64,000 bases of DNA, from the NCBI RefSeq assembly GCF_934725225.1, contig NZ_CAKVAM010000001.1, positions 124,001 to 188,000 on the forward strand, read 5' to 3'. The DNA is from an uncultured Treponema sp. GTDB lineage: Bacteria; Spirochaetota; Spirochaetia; Treponematales; Treponemataceae. Below the pieces are notes generated by a model. That model was not told the DNA's origin, did no database searches, and saw only the letters and a program-made list of their open reading frames with translations. Made by a program: the position numbers and the translations under genes. Shown piece by piece: positions 9,339 through 18,219 of the stretch (its first letter is position 1; each line of letters starts with the position of its first letter).

Positions 9339-9352
9339 TGGAAACGTTTTTA
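9339..9352. promoter_or_regulatory. Second LacI-type operator, degenerate
   Basis: TGGAAACGTTTTTA matches 12 of 14 positions of the downstream operator. The two centres are about 117 bp apart, close to eleven helical turns, which would suit repression by DNA looping. Confidence 0.6.
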
Positions 9353-9426
9353 GAATTTAGCGTGTTTTTTATCGCATAAAATAAAACAATTACAACCAAA
9401 ACAAAGTTTCAGCATTTAATAACCCA

Positions 9427-9583
9427 AATGTCGAGTTTTGATAAGAACAGTAATTTAAGTGTCATTCCCGTGCTACGACACTGCGATGTTTACGCAGTAA
9501 ACTCGGTCAGGAATCTGTTGGAAATTTTCAATAGATTATCGGGTCAAGCCCGATAATGACATTAAATTATAAAACTCGACATT
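9427..9583. repeat. 157-bp composite repeat bounded by 13-bp inverted ends
   Basis: Ends AATGTCGAGTTTT (9427-9439) and AAAACTCGACATT (9571-9583) are perfect inverted repeats. Inside are GTCATTCCCGTGCTACGACA, a module CTGCGATGTTT..AAACTCGGT (also near 26056), and the hairpin ATTATCGGGTCAAGCCCGATAAT-like arms at 9535-9557. No ORF is present. It is the largest copy of the dispersed repeat family in this window and lies between divergent promoters. Confidence 0.65.
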
Positions 9584-9681
9584 CGACCTTATAACAAAAG
9601 CGTTGCAATGCCGGCGAATCTTCCTGTTGAAAACATCATATTTATGCACTAAAATTGCATATATTTAAATTTGGAGCACTT

Positions 9682-11199
9682 ATGACATCACAAATGATTG
9701 CAAAAATCATAGCCTTTGCATTGTACCTTGGCTTTATGGTTTACATTGGACTTAGGAACGCAAAGAAAAACAACAGTTCTTCTGACTTCTTTTTGGGCGG
9801 AAGAAAACTCGGGCCTTGGGTTACGGCATTAAGCGCAGAAGCCTCTGACTCTTCAGCATGGCTTTTAATGGGACTTCCCGGACTTTGCTATCTTGGAGGA
9901 ATCAAGGAAACATTCTGGACTGCAATTGGACTTATTGCAGGAACTTACTTGAACTGGCTTTTTGTTGCAAAACCGCTTCGCCGCTGCACAATAGCTTTTG
10001 GAGATTCCATAACGATTCCAGAATTTTTTACAAACCGTTTTAAAGACAAGACTCACCTTCTTTCACTTGTTTCTGTTATTTTCATTGTTCTTTTCTTTAC
10101 TATTTACACAGCTTCAGGATTTGTAGCCTGCGCAAAACTTTTCAATTCTGTATTCAATCTTCCTTATCATGCAGGACTTGTAATCGGACTTGTCGTAATC
10201 CTTTCATATACGATTATGGGCGGATACTTTGCGGTCTGCACAACAGATTTTATACAGGGACTTTTGATTTTTGTGGCGTTTGTTGTTTCTTCGCTGGTTG
10301 CGATTTTTGCGCTCGGCGGACCTGCGGAAGCGTTTTCAAAGGCAGCGGAATTCAGCGAAAAAGCCATGAACGGAGAATTCGGCGCGGAAATGCTTGCAAA
10401 ATTCACGGCAAACAAAAACTACAGCGCAAGCTCAATTGTTTCAGCTCTTGCCTGGGGACTTGGATATTTTGGAATGCCTCACATTATTGTTCGCTTTATG
10501 GGAATCCGCTCAGAAGAAGAACTTACAAAAGCACGCAGAATCGGAACAGTCTGGATGGTTATTTCGTACATCGGAACTTTTATAATCGGAACTCTTGGAA
10601 CAGCATATCTTCTGCCAAAACTTCTTTCTGGAGCAGCCGCAGAAACTGTTTTCAGCGAGACAATGCTTAAAATGTATCCGGCATTTATAGCAGGAATTTT
10701 CCTTTGCGCGATTCTTGCAGCTTCGATGAGCACAGCAGACAGCCAGCTTCTTTCAGCAGCAAGCGCAGTTAGCCGGGATTTCTTCAAGGGAATTGTAAAA
10801 AAAGATGCTGATGAAAAATCAGTTTTAAATGTAGGACGCATAACGGTTTTTGCAATCGCGGCAGTCGCATTTTTCCTTTCGCTGAATCCTGAAAGCTCAA
10901 TTTTCGGACTTGTAAGCTATGCCTGGGCTGGATTCGGCGCGACATTCGGACCGCTTGTTTTGCTTGCGTTGTTCTGGCGCGGAATGACAAATAAAGGCGC
11001 AATCGCAGGACTTGTTGCAGGCGGAATCACGGTTGTTCTTTGGCACAATATGTCCGGCGGAATTTTCAACATTTACGAAATTCTTCCTGGCTTTATAATC
11101 TGCCTTTTGGTTTCTGGAGTTGTAAGCCTTCTTGACAGAAATAAAGATGCCGAAATGCTCGCGGAATTCGACAATTACAAAGCATTAAGCAAAAAATAA
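9682..11199 (+). CDS. putP: Sodium:solute symporter, proline permease type
   Basis: A 505-residue SSS-family transporter, probably sodium/proline. The ATG at 9682 is chosen over one at 9655 because GGAG sits 7 bp before it. Seen: SDFFLGGRKLGPWVTALSAEAS followed by DSSAWLLMGLPG, the conserved membrane core of PutP, then about 13 hydrophobic segments including GYFAVCTTDFIQG, and SMSTADSQLL in the sodium-binding region. It stands alone with its own terminator. Substrate is by family resemblance; other amino-acid symporters of the family look similar. Confidence 0.85.
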   Translation: MTSQMIAKIIAFALYLGFMVYIGLRNAKKNNSSSDFFLGGRKLGPWVTALSAEASDSSAWLLMGLPGLCYLGGIKETFWTAIGLIAGTYLNWLFVAKPLRRCTIAFGDSITIPEFFTNRFKDKTHLLSLVSVIFIVLFFTIYTASGFVACAKLFNSVFNLPYHAGLVIGLVVILSYTIMGGYFAVCTTDFIQGLLIFVAFVVSSLVAIFALGGPAEAFSKAAEFSEKAMNGEFGAEMLAKFTANKNYSASSIVSALAWGLGYFGMPHIIVRFMGIRSEEELTKARRIGTVWMVISYIGTFIIGTLGTAYLLPKLLSGAAAETVFSETMLKMYPAFIAGIFLCAILAASMSTADSQLLSAASAVSRDFFKGIVKKDADEKSVLNVGRITVFAIAAVAFFLSLNPESSIFGLVSYAWAGFGATFGPLVLLALFWRGMTNKGAIAGLVAGGITVVLWHNMSGGIFNIYEILPGFIICLLVSGVVSLLDRNKDAEMLAEFDNYKALSKK

Positions 11200-11212
11200 A
11201 TTCTGACTGACT

Positions 11213-11262
11213 GTCATTTTTATACTTGAAATTTCATGTCATTGTCCGGCATGACCGGGCAA
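11213..11262. repeat. Decayed dispersed-repeat copy
   Basis: ACTGTCATTTTTATACTTG and TGTCATTGTCCGGCATGACC resemble the TGTCATT.. and palindromic arms of the family; the second part can fold as CCGGcatgaCCGG. Confidence 0.4.
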
Positions 11263-11271
11263 TCTTAATAG

Positions 11272-11315
11272 AAACTGTCTGGCTAAAGTTTAAACTTTGT
11301 CGGGCAGTTTTTTTT
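11272..11315 (+). terminator. Terminator after putP
   Basis: AAACTGTCTGGC and GTCGGGCAGTTT pair around an inner perfect palindrome AAAGTTTAAACTTT; eight T in total follow the stem. Confidence 0.8.
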
Positions 11316-11326
11316 GCACAAATCTA

Positions 11327-11355
11327 TTTACAAACGTTTCTTTTAGTAGTAACAT
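11327..11355 (+). promoter_or_regulatory. Putative promoter of the TrpXYZ-like operon
   Basis: TTTACA, 17-bp spacer, TAACAT. A start near 11362 would leave a leader of about 210 nt that contains the hairpin series at 11418-11545. Confidence 0.45.
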
Positions 11356-11417
11356 AAAGATATTGAAACCTTTTTCAAAGCAAACAAAAATTCATTCTTT
11401 CACTAGGAGAGTGCAAT

Positions 11418-11545
11418 AAAAACTTCGTCTGAAATAGCGTCAAAGTTTTTATTCACAAGTTTGCGTTGCAAACTTCCTTATCAACCGCATATTCTCATTT
11501 CACTGCGAATATGCTCAAAAAGCCAAATCGGAAATTGAAATTTCC
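11418..11545 (+). promoter_or_regulatory. Structured leader with four hairpins and alternative pairings
   Basis: In order: A, AAAAACTT (11418) with AAGTTTTT (11443); B, AAGTTTGC (11457) with GCAAACTT (11468), 3-nt loop; C, GCATATTC (11487) with GAATATGC (11507); D, GGAAAT (11530) with ATTTCC (11540). The arms of A and B share AAACTT/AAGTTT, so A's arms can pair with B's arms instead, giving mutually exclusive folds. D ends 28 nt before the start codon of the binding-protein gene. No T-box, TPP, SAM or purine riboswitch signature was recognised. Function is inferred to be attenuation or translational control of the importer. Confidence 0.5.
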
Positions 11546-11572
11546 TCATTGACTTTTTATAGGAGAAACAAT

Positions 11573-12547
11573 ATGAAAAAACTTATTCTTGTTGCAGCAC
11601 TTTTTTCTGCGCTTTCAGTTTATGCCAAGCCAGCAAAAAAAGTTAAAATAGGAATTGCAAAAATTGTTCAGCACGTTGCCTTGGACGACATTGAGCGCGG
11701 AGTAATTGACGCAATAAAAGACGCAGGAATTGATGCGGATTACGACTTGCAAAATGCAAACGGAGACGTTGGAACTGCAGCACAAATTGCAAATCAGTTT
11801 AAAGCTGAAAAAGTAAATGTCGCAGTTGGAATAGCAACTCCAGTAGCGGTCGCGCTTGCCACAGCAATAAAAACCACGCCGGTTGTCTTTGGAACAGTTA
11901 CAGATCCTGTTGGAGCAGGACTTGTTTCAACAGTAGAACACGGACAGCGCAATGTAACTGGAATGAGCGATGCGATTCCGACAGAGCAGCACATAAAGCT
12001 TTTTAAGGAAGTCGCCGGAATAAAAACACTCGGATATATTTACACAAGCAACGAAGACAATTCAGCAAGCGCGCTTTCACTCGTGGAAAAAGGCTGCAAG
12101 GAAGCAGGAATAAATCTTGTAACTCAAAGCATCACAAAATCCGACGAAGTAAAGCAAGCCGCAGAAGCAATCGTAAACAGAGTAGACGGAATTTACCTTT
12201 CCACGGACAACACAGTTTTCAGCGCAATTGCAAGCCTTGTAAATGTTTTTGGAAAAGCAAAAAAGCCGATTTTTTCAGGAGACGTTACAGCGGCAAAGGA
12301 AGGCGGAATTTTCATGGCAAGCGGATTCAACTATTACAAAGCAGGCCGCGCAACAGGCGAAATGGTTGTGAAAATTCTTAACGGAGCAAAACCTGCAAGT
12401 CTTCCTGTAAAATTTATGACAGATCCTTCAGATTCAGATTTCCTGATTGATTTGGATTCAGCGAAAAACTGCGGAATTTCAATAGACCAAAAATATATTG
12501 ACTCGGCAAACTTCATATATCAAAACGGAAAACTTTCAGAAAAATAA
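11573..12547 (+). CDS. ABC transporter substrate-binding protein, TrpX/PF04392 type
   Basis: A 324-residue exported binding protein. The ATG at 11573 follows AGGAG; an upstream in-frame ATG at 11549 lacks a ribosome site. Signal peptide MKKLILVAALFSALSVYA is followed by KKVKIGIAKIVQHVALDDIE and GIATPVAVALATAIKTTPVVFG, typical of the ABC_sub_bind family. Homologues are linked to tryptophan (TrpXYZ) or other aromatic substrates; the substrate here is not shown by sequence. Signal peptidase I cleavage near Ala-Lys is more likely than lipidation since no lipobox is visible. First gene of a three-gene importer operon behind the structured leader. Confidence 0.85.
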   Translation: MKKLILVAALFSALSVYAKPAKKVKIGIAKIVQHVALDDIERGVIDAIKDAGIDADYDLQNANGDVGTAAQIANQFKAEKVNVAVGIATPVAVALATAIKTTPVVFGTVTDPVGAGLVSTVEHGQRNVTGMSDAIPTEQHIKLFKEVAGIKTLGYIYTSNEDNSASALSLVEKGCKEAGINLVTQSITKSDEVKQAAEAIVNRVDGIYLSTDNTVFSAIASLVNVFGKAKKPIFSGDVTAAKEGGIFMASGFNYYKAGRATGEMVVKILNGAKPASLPVKFMTDPSDSDFLIDLDSAKNCGISIDQKYIDSANFIYQNGKLSEK

Positions 12548-12555
12548 AGCAGCTT

Positions 12556-13473
12556 ATGATTTCATCAATAATAATTGAAGGACTGATTTACGGAATAATG
12601 GTTCTGGGTGTTTTTTCAACATTCAGAATCTTGAATTTCTGCGACATGACAGTTGACGGCTCTTTTCCTTTGGGAGCTTGCGTTCTTGCGGCTTGTCTTT
12701 TAAAAGGCATGAATCCGGCGGCGGCGATTTTTATTTCATTTTGCGCGGGACTTGTCGCAGGTTTTATAACAAGCGCGATTTACACAAAACTGAAAATTCC
12801 AGATTTGCTCGCGGGAATTCTCACAATGACAATGCTTTATTCCGTGAATCTTAGAATCATGTCGAACAAGGCGAATGTTTCTTTTTTAAAGATTCCGACA
12901 TTGTTTTCAAAAATTTCTGATTCAATGTATGAATATTTTCCTTCAGTTGATCCGCAGTGGGGAATTGTTGTTTTTCTGATTATTTTTGTTTTAGTTCTGA
13001 AAACTCTTCTCGATCTTTTTTATCACACTGACCTTGGACTTACGATGGGCGCGCTCGGAGCAAATCCGCAGCTTATAGTTTCGCAGGGAATAAATCCAAG
13101 CATTTTAAGAGGAATTGGAATTTGCTTTGGAAACGGACTTGCGGCATTGGCAGGAGCTTTTGCGGCAATGTACAACGGATTCGCTGATGTTGGAATGGGA
13201 ACTGGAATTGTAGTTTCAGGACTCGCGTCTTTAATGCTCGGAGAATTTGCAATCCGCTCAAATAAAATTTCAGTGCAGACATTCCGCGTAATAGCAGGCT
13301 CTTTTATTTACAGAGCGCTTATGATGCTTGCCCGCAGCTACGGATACAAAATCCACATAACACCGAACGACTTAAAGCTTGCGACAGGAATTTTAATCAT
13401 AATCTGCCTAATAATTTCCCGCACAAATTTAAAAGAAAAATTCAAATCGTCCAAAAACGGAGCTTCAAAATGA
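12556..13473 (+). CDS. ABC transporter permease, TrpY-like (BPD_transp_2)
   Basis: A 305-residue permease with about eight to nine hydrophobic segments, including GVFSTFRILNFCDMTVDGSF and GLAALAGAFAAMYNGFADVG, both characteristic of the branched-chain/TrpY type of permease. It follows the binding-protein gene after 8 bp and overlaps the ATPase gene by 4 bp, so all three are co-transcribed and probably translationally coupled. It would form a homodimeric channel. Confidence 0.87.
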   Translation: MISSIIIEGLIYGIMVLGVFSTFRILNFCDMTVDGSFPLGACVLAACLLKGMNPAAAIFISFCAGLVAGFITSAIYTKLKIPDLLAGILTMTMLYSVNLRIMSNKANVSFLKIPTLFSKISDSMYEYFPSVDPQWGIVVFLIIFVLVLKTLLDLFYHTDLGLTMGALGANPQLIVSQGINPSILRGIGICFGNGLAALAGAFAAMYNGFADVGMGTGIVVSGLASLMLGEFAIRSNKISVQTFRVIAGSFIYRALMMLARSYGYKIHITPNDLKLATGILIIICLIISRTNLKEKFKSSKNGASK

Positions 13474-14273
13474 TTGAGCTAAAAAACATTGGAATTACAT
13501 TTAACAAAAATACTCCAGACGAAAACACCGCGCTTAAAAACATAAATCTTTCAATTAATCAAGGCGACTTTATAACTGTAATCGGAAGCAACGGAGCCGG
13601 AAAATCAACTTTGTACAATGTTATTTCCGGAACTTATTCGCCGACTGAAGGCTCAATTTTTCTTGAAACAGAAAACGGAATAAAGGACATAACTAAAGAC
13701 AAAGAATACAAACGCGCAAAATATATCGGACGAATTTTCCAGAATCCGCTTTTGGGAACAGCCGGAAAAATGTCGCTTGAAGACAACATGGTAATTGCGT
13801 CAAAAAAAGGATTCAAAGGACTCAAAATCAGCCTGAACAATAAAACACGAAATTTTTTCAAGGAAGAACTTTCCAAGCTGAACATGGGACTTGAAAACCG
13901 GCTTGGCGACAATGTTGAGCTTTTTTCAGGCGGACAAAGGCAGGCTCTAACTCTTCTTATGGCTGTAATGTCAAAGCCTTCTCTTCTTTTGCTTGACGAG
14001 CACACGGCGGCTCTTGATCCTTCAAACGCTGCGATTGTAATGGAGCTTACACGGAAATTTGCAAAGGAATACAATCTTACCGTGATGATGGTAACTCACA
14101 ATATGCAGCACGCGCTTGACTACGGCACAAGGCTTTTGATGATGGATTCAGGCGAAATTATAATGGACATAGGAAAAGAAGAAAAGCAAAAGCTTACAAT
14201 GGGTTCAATAATCGAAAAGTTCCGCGCAATAAAAAAACATTCGCTTCAAAACGACCAGATGCTGCTTCAATAA
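13470..14273 (+). CDS. ABC transporter ATPase, TrpZ-like
   Basis: A 267-residue nucleotide-binding subunit: Walker A GSNGAGKST, Q-loop region IFQNPLLGTAGKMSLEDN, signature FSGGQRQAL, Walker B LLLLDEHTAALDP and the switch His in MMVTHNMQHAL. Note the Walker B reads DEHTAALDP as in this subfamily. Last gene of the importer operon; its start overlaps the permease stop. Confidence 0.9.
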   Translation: MIELKNIGITFNKNTPDENTALKNINLSINQGDFITVIGSNGAGKSTLYNVISGTYSPTEGSIFLETENGIKDITKDKEYKRAKYIGRIFQNPLLGTAGKMSLEDNMVIASKKGFKGLKISLNNKTRNFFKEELSKLNMGLENRLGDNVELFSGGQRQALTLLMAVMSKPSLLLLDEHTAALDPSNAAIVMELTRKFAKEYNLTVMMVTHNMQHALDYGTRLLMMDSGEIIMDIGKEEKQKLTMGSIIEKFRAIKKHSLQNDQMLLQ

Positions 14274-14290
14274 TCCGCGGAATTGCTTAA

Positions 14291-14319
14291 TTGTATTTTT
14301 CCCTTAGCCTTGCTATAAT
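14291..14319 (+). promoter_or_regulatory. Promoter of the SDF symporter gene, leaderless layout
   Basis: TTGTAT, 17-bp spacer, TATAAT. Only 8 nt separate the -10 box from the ATG at 14328, so transcription should start at or 1-3 nt before the start codon and no Shine-Dalgarno site can fit. Confidence 0.7.
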
Positions 14320-14327
14320 CCGTTGCT

Positions 14328-15557
14328 ATGAGAATTTGGCTTAAATATTTAATTGGCATTGCAATCGGTTTAATTTCCGCCCTTGTTTTTTCACCTTCAA
14401 CAACGCAAGGACAGGCGGTTCTTGATTTTATTGTGGAAATTGCAGTCCGCTTTGGAAGATACGCGCTGCTTCCAGTTTTGTTTTTTTCTGTTTCAATTTC
14501 ATTTTTTAAGCTTCGGGATGAAAAACTTTTAACAAAAGCTTCAGCCTGGACATTCGGCGTAATATTTTCTTCATCATTTGCGCTTATGCTTTTAGGACTT
14601 GTTTCCGCGCTTGCAATAAAACTTCCGCGCATTCCAATCACAACCGAAAAAGCTTCCGAAGTTTCTTCATTTGCATGGCAGACTTTGATAACAAAACTTT
14701 TTCCTTTTTCTGGATTTGAATCTTTGATGGATGGCGCATATCTTTTGCCTTGCTTTATTTTTGCAGGACTTGCAGGAGCTGGAGCCGCCAGTGATAAAAA
14801 CGCTTCAAAAGTAGCCGTCAGTCTTTTTGATTCGTTAAGCAAAGTATTTTACATTGTCTTGAGCTTTTTCATTGAAATTTTCGCAGTCGGAATGATTGCC
14901 GTAATGTGCCGCTGGACAATGGATTTTATTTCAGCAATAAGCAGCGGAGTTTACAACGGACTTATAATAATGCTCACCGCGGATTTATTCATCGTGGCCT
15001 TTATTATCTATCCGCTAATATTAAGATTTCTCTGCCACGAAATGCATCCGTACAGAGTTTTGTACGCTTCAATTTGTCCTTTTTTGGTCGCATTTTTCAG
15101 CGGAGACACAAACCTTGCGCTTGCATTGAATCTTCGGCACGGAAAAGAAAGCCTTGGAATAAAAAGAAGAATCAACGCATTTTCATTTCCACTTTTTTCT
15201 ATCTTTGGACGCGGAGGAGCAGCTTTAGTTCAGGCGGCGGGCTTTGTTCTGATTTTGCGCTCTTACTCAAGCCTTGGAATTCCTGTGCTGGACGTTTTGT
15301 GGATTGCAGGCGTTTCTTTCTTGCTTTCATTCGCCTTGGCAGAAATTCCTTTAGGCGGACCGTTTGCCGCAATAACTTCAATGTGCATTTTGTACGGACG
15401 TGGATTTGAATCTGGCTATCTTCTTTTGAAAAATGCAGTTCCAGTTATTTGCGCCTATGCAGCCGGAATCGACGCGCTTACCGCAATGTTCGGAAGCTAC
15501 ATAATCGCCGTAAAAACAAAAATGATTCAGCATCAGGAGCTTAGAAAATTCATTTAA
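14328..15557 (+). CDS. Dicarboxylate/amino acid:cation symporter (SDF/DAACS family)
   Basis: A 409-residue transporter with about eight membrane helices. Seen: YALLPVLFFSVSISFFKL, LVAFFSGDTNLALALNLRHG in place of the HP1 serine-rich hairpin, FPLFSIFGRGGAALVQAAGF (helix 7 region), and IPLGGPFAAITSMCILYG (HP2-like). It is clearly of the glutamate/dicarboxylate symporter fold but departs from the canonical NMDG motif (here GRGGAA), so the substrate may differ from glutamate, aspartate or C4-dicarboxylates. First gene of a run with rsmE and the DUF763 gene (gaps of 1 bp each). Confidence 0.8.
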   Translation: MRIWLKYLIGIAIGLISALVFSPSTTQGQAVLDFIVEIAVRFGRYALLPVLFFSVSISFFKLRDEKLLTKASAWTFGVIFSSSFALMLLGLVSALAIKLPRIPITTEKASEVSSFAWQTLITKLFPFSGFESLMDGAYLLPCFIFAGLAGAGAASDKNASKVAVSLFDSLSKVFYIVLSFFIEIFAVGMIAVMCRWTMDFISAISSGVYNGLIIMLTADLFIVAFIIYPLILRFLCHEMHPYRVLYASICPFLVAFFSGDTNLALALNLRHGKESLGIKRRINAFSFPLFSIFGRGGAALVQAAGFVLILRSYSSLGIPVLDVLWIAGVSFLLSFALAEIPLGGPFAAITSMCILYGRGFESGYLLLKNAVPVICAYAAGIDALTAMFGSYIIAVKTKMIQHQELRKFI

Positions 15558-15558
15558 A

Positions 15559-16323
15559 ATGAACATCTGTCTTTTTTCCCCGGAAGAAATTTTAAATCCG
15601 CTTGACATTCAAGACGAGCGCGCCCAGCACATTCTGAAAATCCTGCACAAAAAAGAAGGCGAAAATTTTTCAGCAGGAATTATCGGAGGACAAGCCGGAA
15701 GTGCAGTTATAAAAAAAATTTCAGTTGAAGAAAAAAAATCTTCCGACGGAAAAAAAACATTTAAAGGCGGAAAAATTTATTTCGACTTCATGCCTGAATC
15801 CGACGGAAAAAAACTTTACCCGCTGAAAATGATTATTGGATTTCCCCGCCCGATTCAGCTCAAACGGCTTTTGCGCGACATGGCATCTTTGGGCGTGCAG
15901 GAAGTTCACCTTACAGGAACGGAGCTTGGAGAAAAATCGTATTTAAAATCAGACCTTGCAACAAAAGGCGAAGCAGAAAAATTTCTTTTGGACGGAAGCA
16001 TTCAGGCAGGCTCTACACAAGTTCCAAAACTTTTTATTCACCAAACACTAAAAAATTGCCTTGAACAAATTGAACTTGAAGGAAAACTTTTTGCGCTTGA
16101 CAACATTGAACCTTCTCAAAGTCTTTCGTGTGCGTTAAAAGAAAAGCCTCAAAAAGCAATTGCCGCAATTGGAAGCGAACGCGGCTGGACAAATTCCGAA
16201 CGTCAGCTTTTTAAGCAAAACGGCTTTGAGCTTTTAAGCATGGGAAAAAGAATTCTACGGACTGAAACAGCATCAACAGTCGCGGCTTCACTTATTTTGG
16301 ATTCAATGGGAGTTTTAGATTAA
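15559..16323 (+). CDS. rsmE: 16S rRNA m3U1498 methyltransferase RsmE
   Basis: A 254-residue SPOUT methyltransferase that methylates U1498 of 16S rRNA in the assembled small subunit. N-terminal PUA-like part with DERAQHILKILHKKEG; C-terminal trefoil knot with AIGSERGWTNSERQLF and ILRTETASTVAASLILD, both diagnostic. Starts 1 bp after the symporter stop, and the next gene starts 1 bp after its stop. Confidence 0.93.
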   Translation: MNICLFSPEEILNPLDIQDERAQHILKILHKKEGENFSAGIIGGQAGSAVIKKISVEEKKSSDGKKTFKGGKIYFDFMPESDGKKLYPLKMIIGFPRPIQLKRLLRDMASLGVQEVHLTGTELGEKSYLKSDLATKGEAEKFLLDGSIQAGSTQVPKLFIHQTLKNCLEQIELEGKLFALDNIEPSQSLSCALKEKPQKAIAAIGSERGWTNSERQLFKQNGFELLSMGKRILRTETASTVAASLILDSMGVLD

Positions 16324-16324
16324 A

Positions 16325-17569
16325 ATGATAAGGCGCACAGGACACGCAGACTTGCCGCTTCATGTTGGAACAGTTCCCAAGTGGCTTGCAGACAGAATGC
16401 GCGACCTTGGAACTTTAATTGTAGAATCGCTTTTAATCCAATACGGAAAAAAAGAAGTTTTGCGCAGGCTAAGCGATCCTTTGTGGTTTCAGTCGTTCGG
16501 AGCAGTTCTGGGAATGGACTGGCATTCTTCCGGAATCACCACAAGTGTAATGTACGCCTTAAAGCGTGGAATAAATCCGCGGGCAAGGGAATTCGGACTT
16601 TGCGTTTGCGGCGGAAGAGGAAAATATTCGCGCAGAACACCGCAAGAACTTTTATATTTAAGCGAAGCGACTGGCTTGGACGGAACTTCTCTTGTAAACG
16701 CAAGCAGGCTTTCAGCAAAAGTAGACGGAGCCGCAGTTCAAGACGGATTTCAACTTTATCAGCACAATTTTATTTTAAGCGACCAAGGCGACTGGGCAAT
16801 CGTTCAGCAAGGCATGAACACTCAAACCAAAACAGCGCGCCGCTACCATTGGTGCTCGCAAAATTTAAATTCATTTGTTGAAGAGCCACATTCAGGAATC
16901 ACAGGAGAAAATAAAGGCTTGATTTTAAATCTAACGGATTCTTCCGCAGCAGAAACAAGAAATTCAATTCTGGAACTTTCAAAAGAAAAGCCTGAAAAAA
17001 TAATCGCCGAAATAAAATCCGTGCAAAAATTCGGACTTCCGCAAAAAATTCAGCAGGAGCTTTTTGAAGACGAAACTGAAATCCAAATTCAAAATGAAAG
17101 AAACATAACGCTTCCTTCTCATCACAATGTAACAGAAAAAGATGTAGATTTAAAACGTCTTGGAGCAGTTCTTGCAACCGCCTATGAAAGCCCTGCAGAA
17201 AATTTTGAAAATCTTCTTTTAACTCCGGGACTTGGTCCTAGAACATTGCAGTCCTTGACTTTAATCAGCGAAGTTATAAACGGAACTCCAAGCAGATTCA
17301 AAGACCCGGCAAGATTCAGTTTTGCCCACGGCGGAAAAGACGGACATCCATTTCCTGTTCCGCTTAGAATTTACGATGAAAGCATAAGAGTTCTTGGAGA
17401 CGCAATAGAAAAATCAAAGCTCGGCTACAATGACAAAAGCCAGTGCATAAACAGGCTTCATGCAGCCGCTCTTCAAATAGAAAAAAACTGCGATCCAAAA
17501 GCTGACTTTGACAAAGCAATCAGCTACGAAAAGCAGAATTCAGTTCGCTGGGGCGGAAAGACAGTCTAG
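16325..17569 (+). CDS. DUF763 family protein
   Basis: A 414-residue protein matching DUF763: it opens RRTGHADLPLHVGTVPKWL and continues SFGAVLGMDWHSSGITTSV, GLCVCGGRGKYSRRTPQEL and LSDQGDWAIVQQGMN. A segment LLLTPGLGPRTLQSLTLIS (about residues 300-318) resembles a helix-hairpin-helix DNA-binding motif, and FAHGGKDGHPFPVP follows. No membrane or signal segment. The family has no settled function; conserved His, Asp and Cys residues plus the hairpin suggest a nucleic-acid enzyme. Ends overlapping the metI stop by 4 bp from the opposite strand. Confidence 0.82.
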   Translation: MIRRTGHADLPLHVGTVPKWLADRMRDLGTLIVESLLIQYGKKEVLRRLSDPLWFQSFGAVLGMDWHSSGITTSVMYALKRGINPRAREFGLCVCGGRGKYSRRTPQELLYLSEATGLDGTSLVNASRLSAKVDGAAVQDGFQLYQHNFILSDQGDWAIVQQGMNTQTKTARRYHWCSQNLNSFVEEPHSGITGENKGLILNLTDSSAAETRNSILELSKEKPEKIIAEIKSVQKFGLPQKIQQELFEDETEIQIQNERNITLPSHHNVTEKDVDLKRLGAVLATAYESPAENFENLLLTPGLGPRTLQSLTLISEVINGTPSRFKDPARFSFAHGGKDGHPFPVPLRIYDESIRVLGDAIEKSKLGYNDKSQCINRLHAAALQIEKNCDPKADFDKAISYEKQNSVRWGGKTV

Positions 17570-18219
17570 CGTTTGCTAAGCATTTTGTTTACAAGAACAG
17601 TTCCAATAAACTGAATCAGCTCAACAAGCACAAGAATAACAACAACGGCCGCAATCATTACATCGGTGCGGAATCTTTGGTAGCCATATCGAATCGCCAA
17701 ATCTCCAAGTCCGCCACCGCCAATTGTTCCAGCCATCGCAGAATATCCAATCAAATTTATAATTGTAAGAGTTATTCCTGAAATCACAGACGGAAAAGCT
17801 TCTGGAATAACAACTTTGTAAATAATCTGCCAGTTTGTCGAGCCCATCGCTCTTGCAGCCTGAATCATTCCAAAATCAACTTCGCTTAAAGCAGTTTCAA
17901 TTACGCGGGCAACAAAAGGAGCTGCGGCAATGCTAAGCGGAATAATCGTGGCTTCTGTTCCAATGCTTGTTCCGAGCATAAGGCGTGAAAGCGGAAAAAG
18001 CACAATCATCAAAATAATAAACGGAAAAGAACGCAAAACATTTACAATTCGGCTTAAAATCTGATTCAAAATCGGACGCGGAGAAATTCCAGTCGGATTT
18101 GTAATGTAAAGCAAAACGCCCACAGGAAAACCAAGCACAAGAGAAAATAATGTAGAAAAGAAAACCATTTCCAAAGTCTGCAAAGACGACTGTCCAACTA
18201 AAGCAAAAATCTGACTCAT
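17566..18219 (-). CDS. metI: Methionine ABC transporter permease MetI
   Basis: A 217-residue permease with five hydrophobic segments. Typical sequences: TLEMVFFSTLFSLVLGFPVG, NVLRSFPFIILMI, and the ATPase-contact loop MIQAARAMGSTNWQIIYKVV followed by IPEA. Its ATG overlaps the metN stop by 4 bp. With MetN it forms the inner-membrane part of the D/L-methionine importer; the binding protein MetQ is encoded separately at 41855. Confidence 0.94.
   Translation of the reverse strand: MSQIFALVGQSSLQTLEMVFFSTLFSLVLGFPVGVLLYITNPTGISPRPILNQILSRIVNVLRSFPFIILMIVLFPLSRLMLGTSIGTEATIIPLSIAAAPFVARVIETALSEVDFGMIQAARAMGSTNWQIIYKVVIPEAFPSVISGITLTIINLIGYSAMAGTIGGGGLGDLAIRYGYQRFRTDVMIAAVVVILVLVELIQFIGTVLVNKMLSKR

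Noticed and set aside
11418..11545. T-box or known amino-acid riboswitch before the TrpX-like gene
   Set aside because: No T-box anti-terminator motif or other known consensus could be found, so only a generic structured leader is reported.
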